A stretch of DNA of 64,000 nucleotides from assembly GCF_000829055.1 (NCBI RefSeq), contig NZ_AP012544.1:1674001-1738000 (forward strand). Reading direction: 5' to 3'. A program made the translations under genes and the position numbers. The notes under the pieces are model-generated. The model saw nothing but the letters and a program-made list of their open reading frames with translations. It was not told the origin of the DNA and searched no databases. Source of the stretch: Lacticaseibacillus casei DSM 20011 = JCM 1134 = ATCC 393 (lineage in GTDB: Bacteria; Bacillota; Bacilli; Lactobacillales; Lactobacillaceae). Within the stretch, counting starts at the first letter, position 1. Each line of letters begins with the position of its first letter. Below, piece by piece: positions 63,237 through 64,000 of this stretch.

Positions 63237-63842
63237 CTACTTTCGCCGAAAACGCAGTAACGCATGGCCTAAGATGGGTGTGACAATACCGCCTAGCAAA
63301 GCTTCAGCAACCGCGTTAATGGCCAGCGCCGTGATCAGCAGCCACCCAAGATTGGATGCATTAGCACCTGGCACAATTTGCGCAGCCTTGCTCGAAAAAA
63401 GCAACCATGTAAAGCCAATGACCAAAAGTGTGTTGGTCAAGGCACCGGCCACACCGGCGAATACCATTTTAATCGTTTGCGCCAGCGCACTTTGATGGCG
63501 CTTAAACATTTGGTGAAAGATAAACGCCGCCACGAGACCCACCATGACGCGCGGCACCAATGCAATAATCGGATTACGAAAAAGCAATAAAGTCACAGGA
63601 TCAGTCGCTGATGTATAAGCACGAATCAGGCTAGTCAGCCCCCATAATAAGCCAAGACTGGCACCACCGCCATATCCTAGAACAATCCCACCAATAATGA
63701 CGGTCAAATGAATCGTCGAAATGGCAGGCCAGGCTGGAAAAATCTGAACATACCCCACCATCAGAATATAAGCCTGGAGGATAATTAAAGCACCGAGAAT
63801 TCCAATAATAGCAATGTTATACGCTTTCCCTCGACGCGTCAT
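63237..63842 (-). CDS. ECF transporter S-component (possibly pantothenate or related vitamin)
   Basis: A 201-aa protein with five to six hydrophobic helices. IHLTVIIGGIVLGYGGGASLGLLWGLTSLIRAY, FRNPIIALVPRVMVGLVAAFI and LITALAINAVAEALLGGIVTPIL are typical of the S-component group containing PanT- and HmpT-like proteins. The ATG at 63842 follows AGGGGG; a GTG three codons upstream is less well placed. Cotranscribed with the M20 peptidase gene. The vitamin is not determined. Confidence 0.75.
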   Translation of the reverse strand: MTRRGKAYNIAIIGILGALIILQAYILMVGYVQIFPAWPAISTIHLTVIIGGIVLGYGGGASLGLLWGLTSLIRAYTSATDPVTLLLFRNPIIALVPRVMVGLVAAFIFHQMFKRHQSALAQTIKMVFAGVAGALTNTLLVIGFTWLLFSSKAAQIVPGANASNLGWLLITALAINAVAEALLGGIVTPILGHALLRFRRK

Positions 63843-63881
63843 GCTGGACACCCCCTATTTGTTTACAGTTAGCTCTATCAG

Positions 63882-63911
63882 ATTATACACGTTCCAAGCA
63901 GCACCAAACAA
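63882..63911 (-). promoter_or_regulatory. Promoter of the ECF-M20 operon
   Basis: On the minus strand: -35 TTGTTT (63906-63911), 18-bp spacer, perfect -10 TATAAT (63882-63887). No riboswitch motif was recognised in the leader up to the window end. Confidence 0.6.
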
Positions 63912-64000
63912 GTTCAGCTTTCAGTCAGGACTTGTCAACTTTTCGCCACTCTACGGGTTCAACCGAATAGTAAATTTTTGTTGACTTTGATCATCTGATT

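Overview
This window reads as chromosomal DNA of a low-to-mid GC lactic acid bacterium of the Lacticaseibacillus casei/paracasei/rhamnosus group. The grounds are the protein family content (class 1A PyrD, CopY/CopB, ClpE, DUF1827, pyruvate oxidase, a bacterial mevalonate pathway, ECF vitamin transporters), strong AGGAGG ribosome binding sites and TATAAT promoters. Species is inferred from recalled family resemblance, not from a search. Gene density is high, almost all genes are intact, and there is one complete insertion sequence and no prophage.

Layout. 1-5.0 kb: the N-terminal two thirds of a class A penicillin-binding protein, an RluD-like pseudouridine synthase, a three-way-junction inverted repeat, and an argS-argR operon read leftward from a tRNA-Gly(CCC) gene through a T-box leader. 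5.0-8.7 kb: a HicB-like protein, a small membrane protein, pyrD and a membrane-embedded glycerophosphodiesterase. 8.8-12.1 kb: mecA and spx (an adaptor and a known MecA-class proteolysis client regulator) with a palindromic element between them, then a complete 1,462-bp ISL3-family IS with an 8-bp target duplication. 12.1-18.4 kb: a metallo-beta-lactamase-fold hydrolase, a TRAP/ABM-like protein, and a Bce-type peptide-sensing module (ABC transporter divergent from its two-component system). 18.4-22.0 kb: orphan nrdG and the copper module copY-copB with two cop boxes. 22.1-33.8 kb: the complete de novo IMP operon purEKCSQLFMNHD, whose last junction (purH-purD) is invaded by a four-unit 85-bp palindromic repeat array. 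34-36.7 kb: a TPP-riboswitch-controlled thiT and an MFS sugar porter. 36.9-42.1 kb: ptsHI, a small unknown gene, clpE with both CIRCE and CtsR operators, and a DUF1827 gene. 42.2-53.1 kb: housekeeping genes (prfC, CNNM/CorC protein, AI-2E family permease, GNAT, Ntdp, recX, Mga-like regulator, RlmD-like methyltransferase, deoxyribosyltransferase). 53.1-58.8 kb: pyruvate oxidase and the upper mevalonate operon (thiolase, mvaA, mvaS) behind a long palindromic operator candidate. 58.9-64 kb: another palindromic element, small unknown genes, a membrane-anchored Mrr-like nuclease, an aldose-1-epimerase-like gene with a cre site on its ribosome binding site, an M20 peptidase and an ECF S-component.

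The most unusual signal is not a protein. At least four copies of one long hairpin family occur (about 9.6, 23.4-23.8, 34.9-35.1 and 58.9-59.1 kb). Each has a left arm of about 58 nt, a short loop and a right arm of about 54 nt. The loop-proximal stem sequence changes from copy to copy while largely staying complementary, and the right arm can be reiterated in tandem with an 85-bp period (two in one copy, four in the pur operon). A second, unrelated structured repeat (about 2.2-2.4 kb) folds as a three-way junction.

Regulation visible in the sequence is rich: T-box, TPP riboswitch, cop boxes, a PurBox at about -75, CIRCE plus CtsR, an NrdR-like box, cre candidates and many bidirectional terminators at convergent gene ends.
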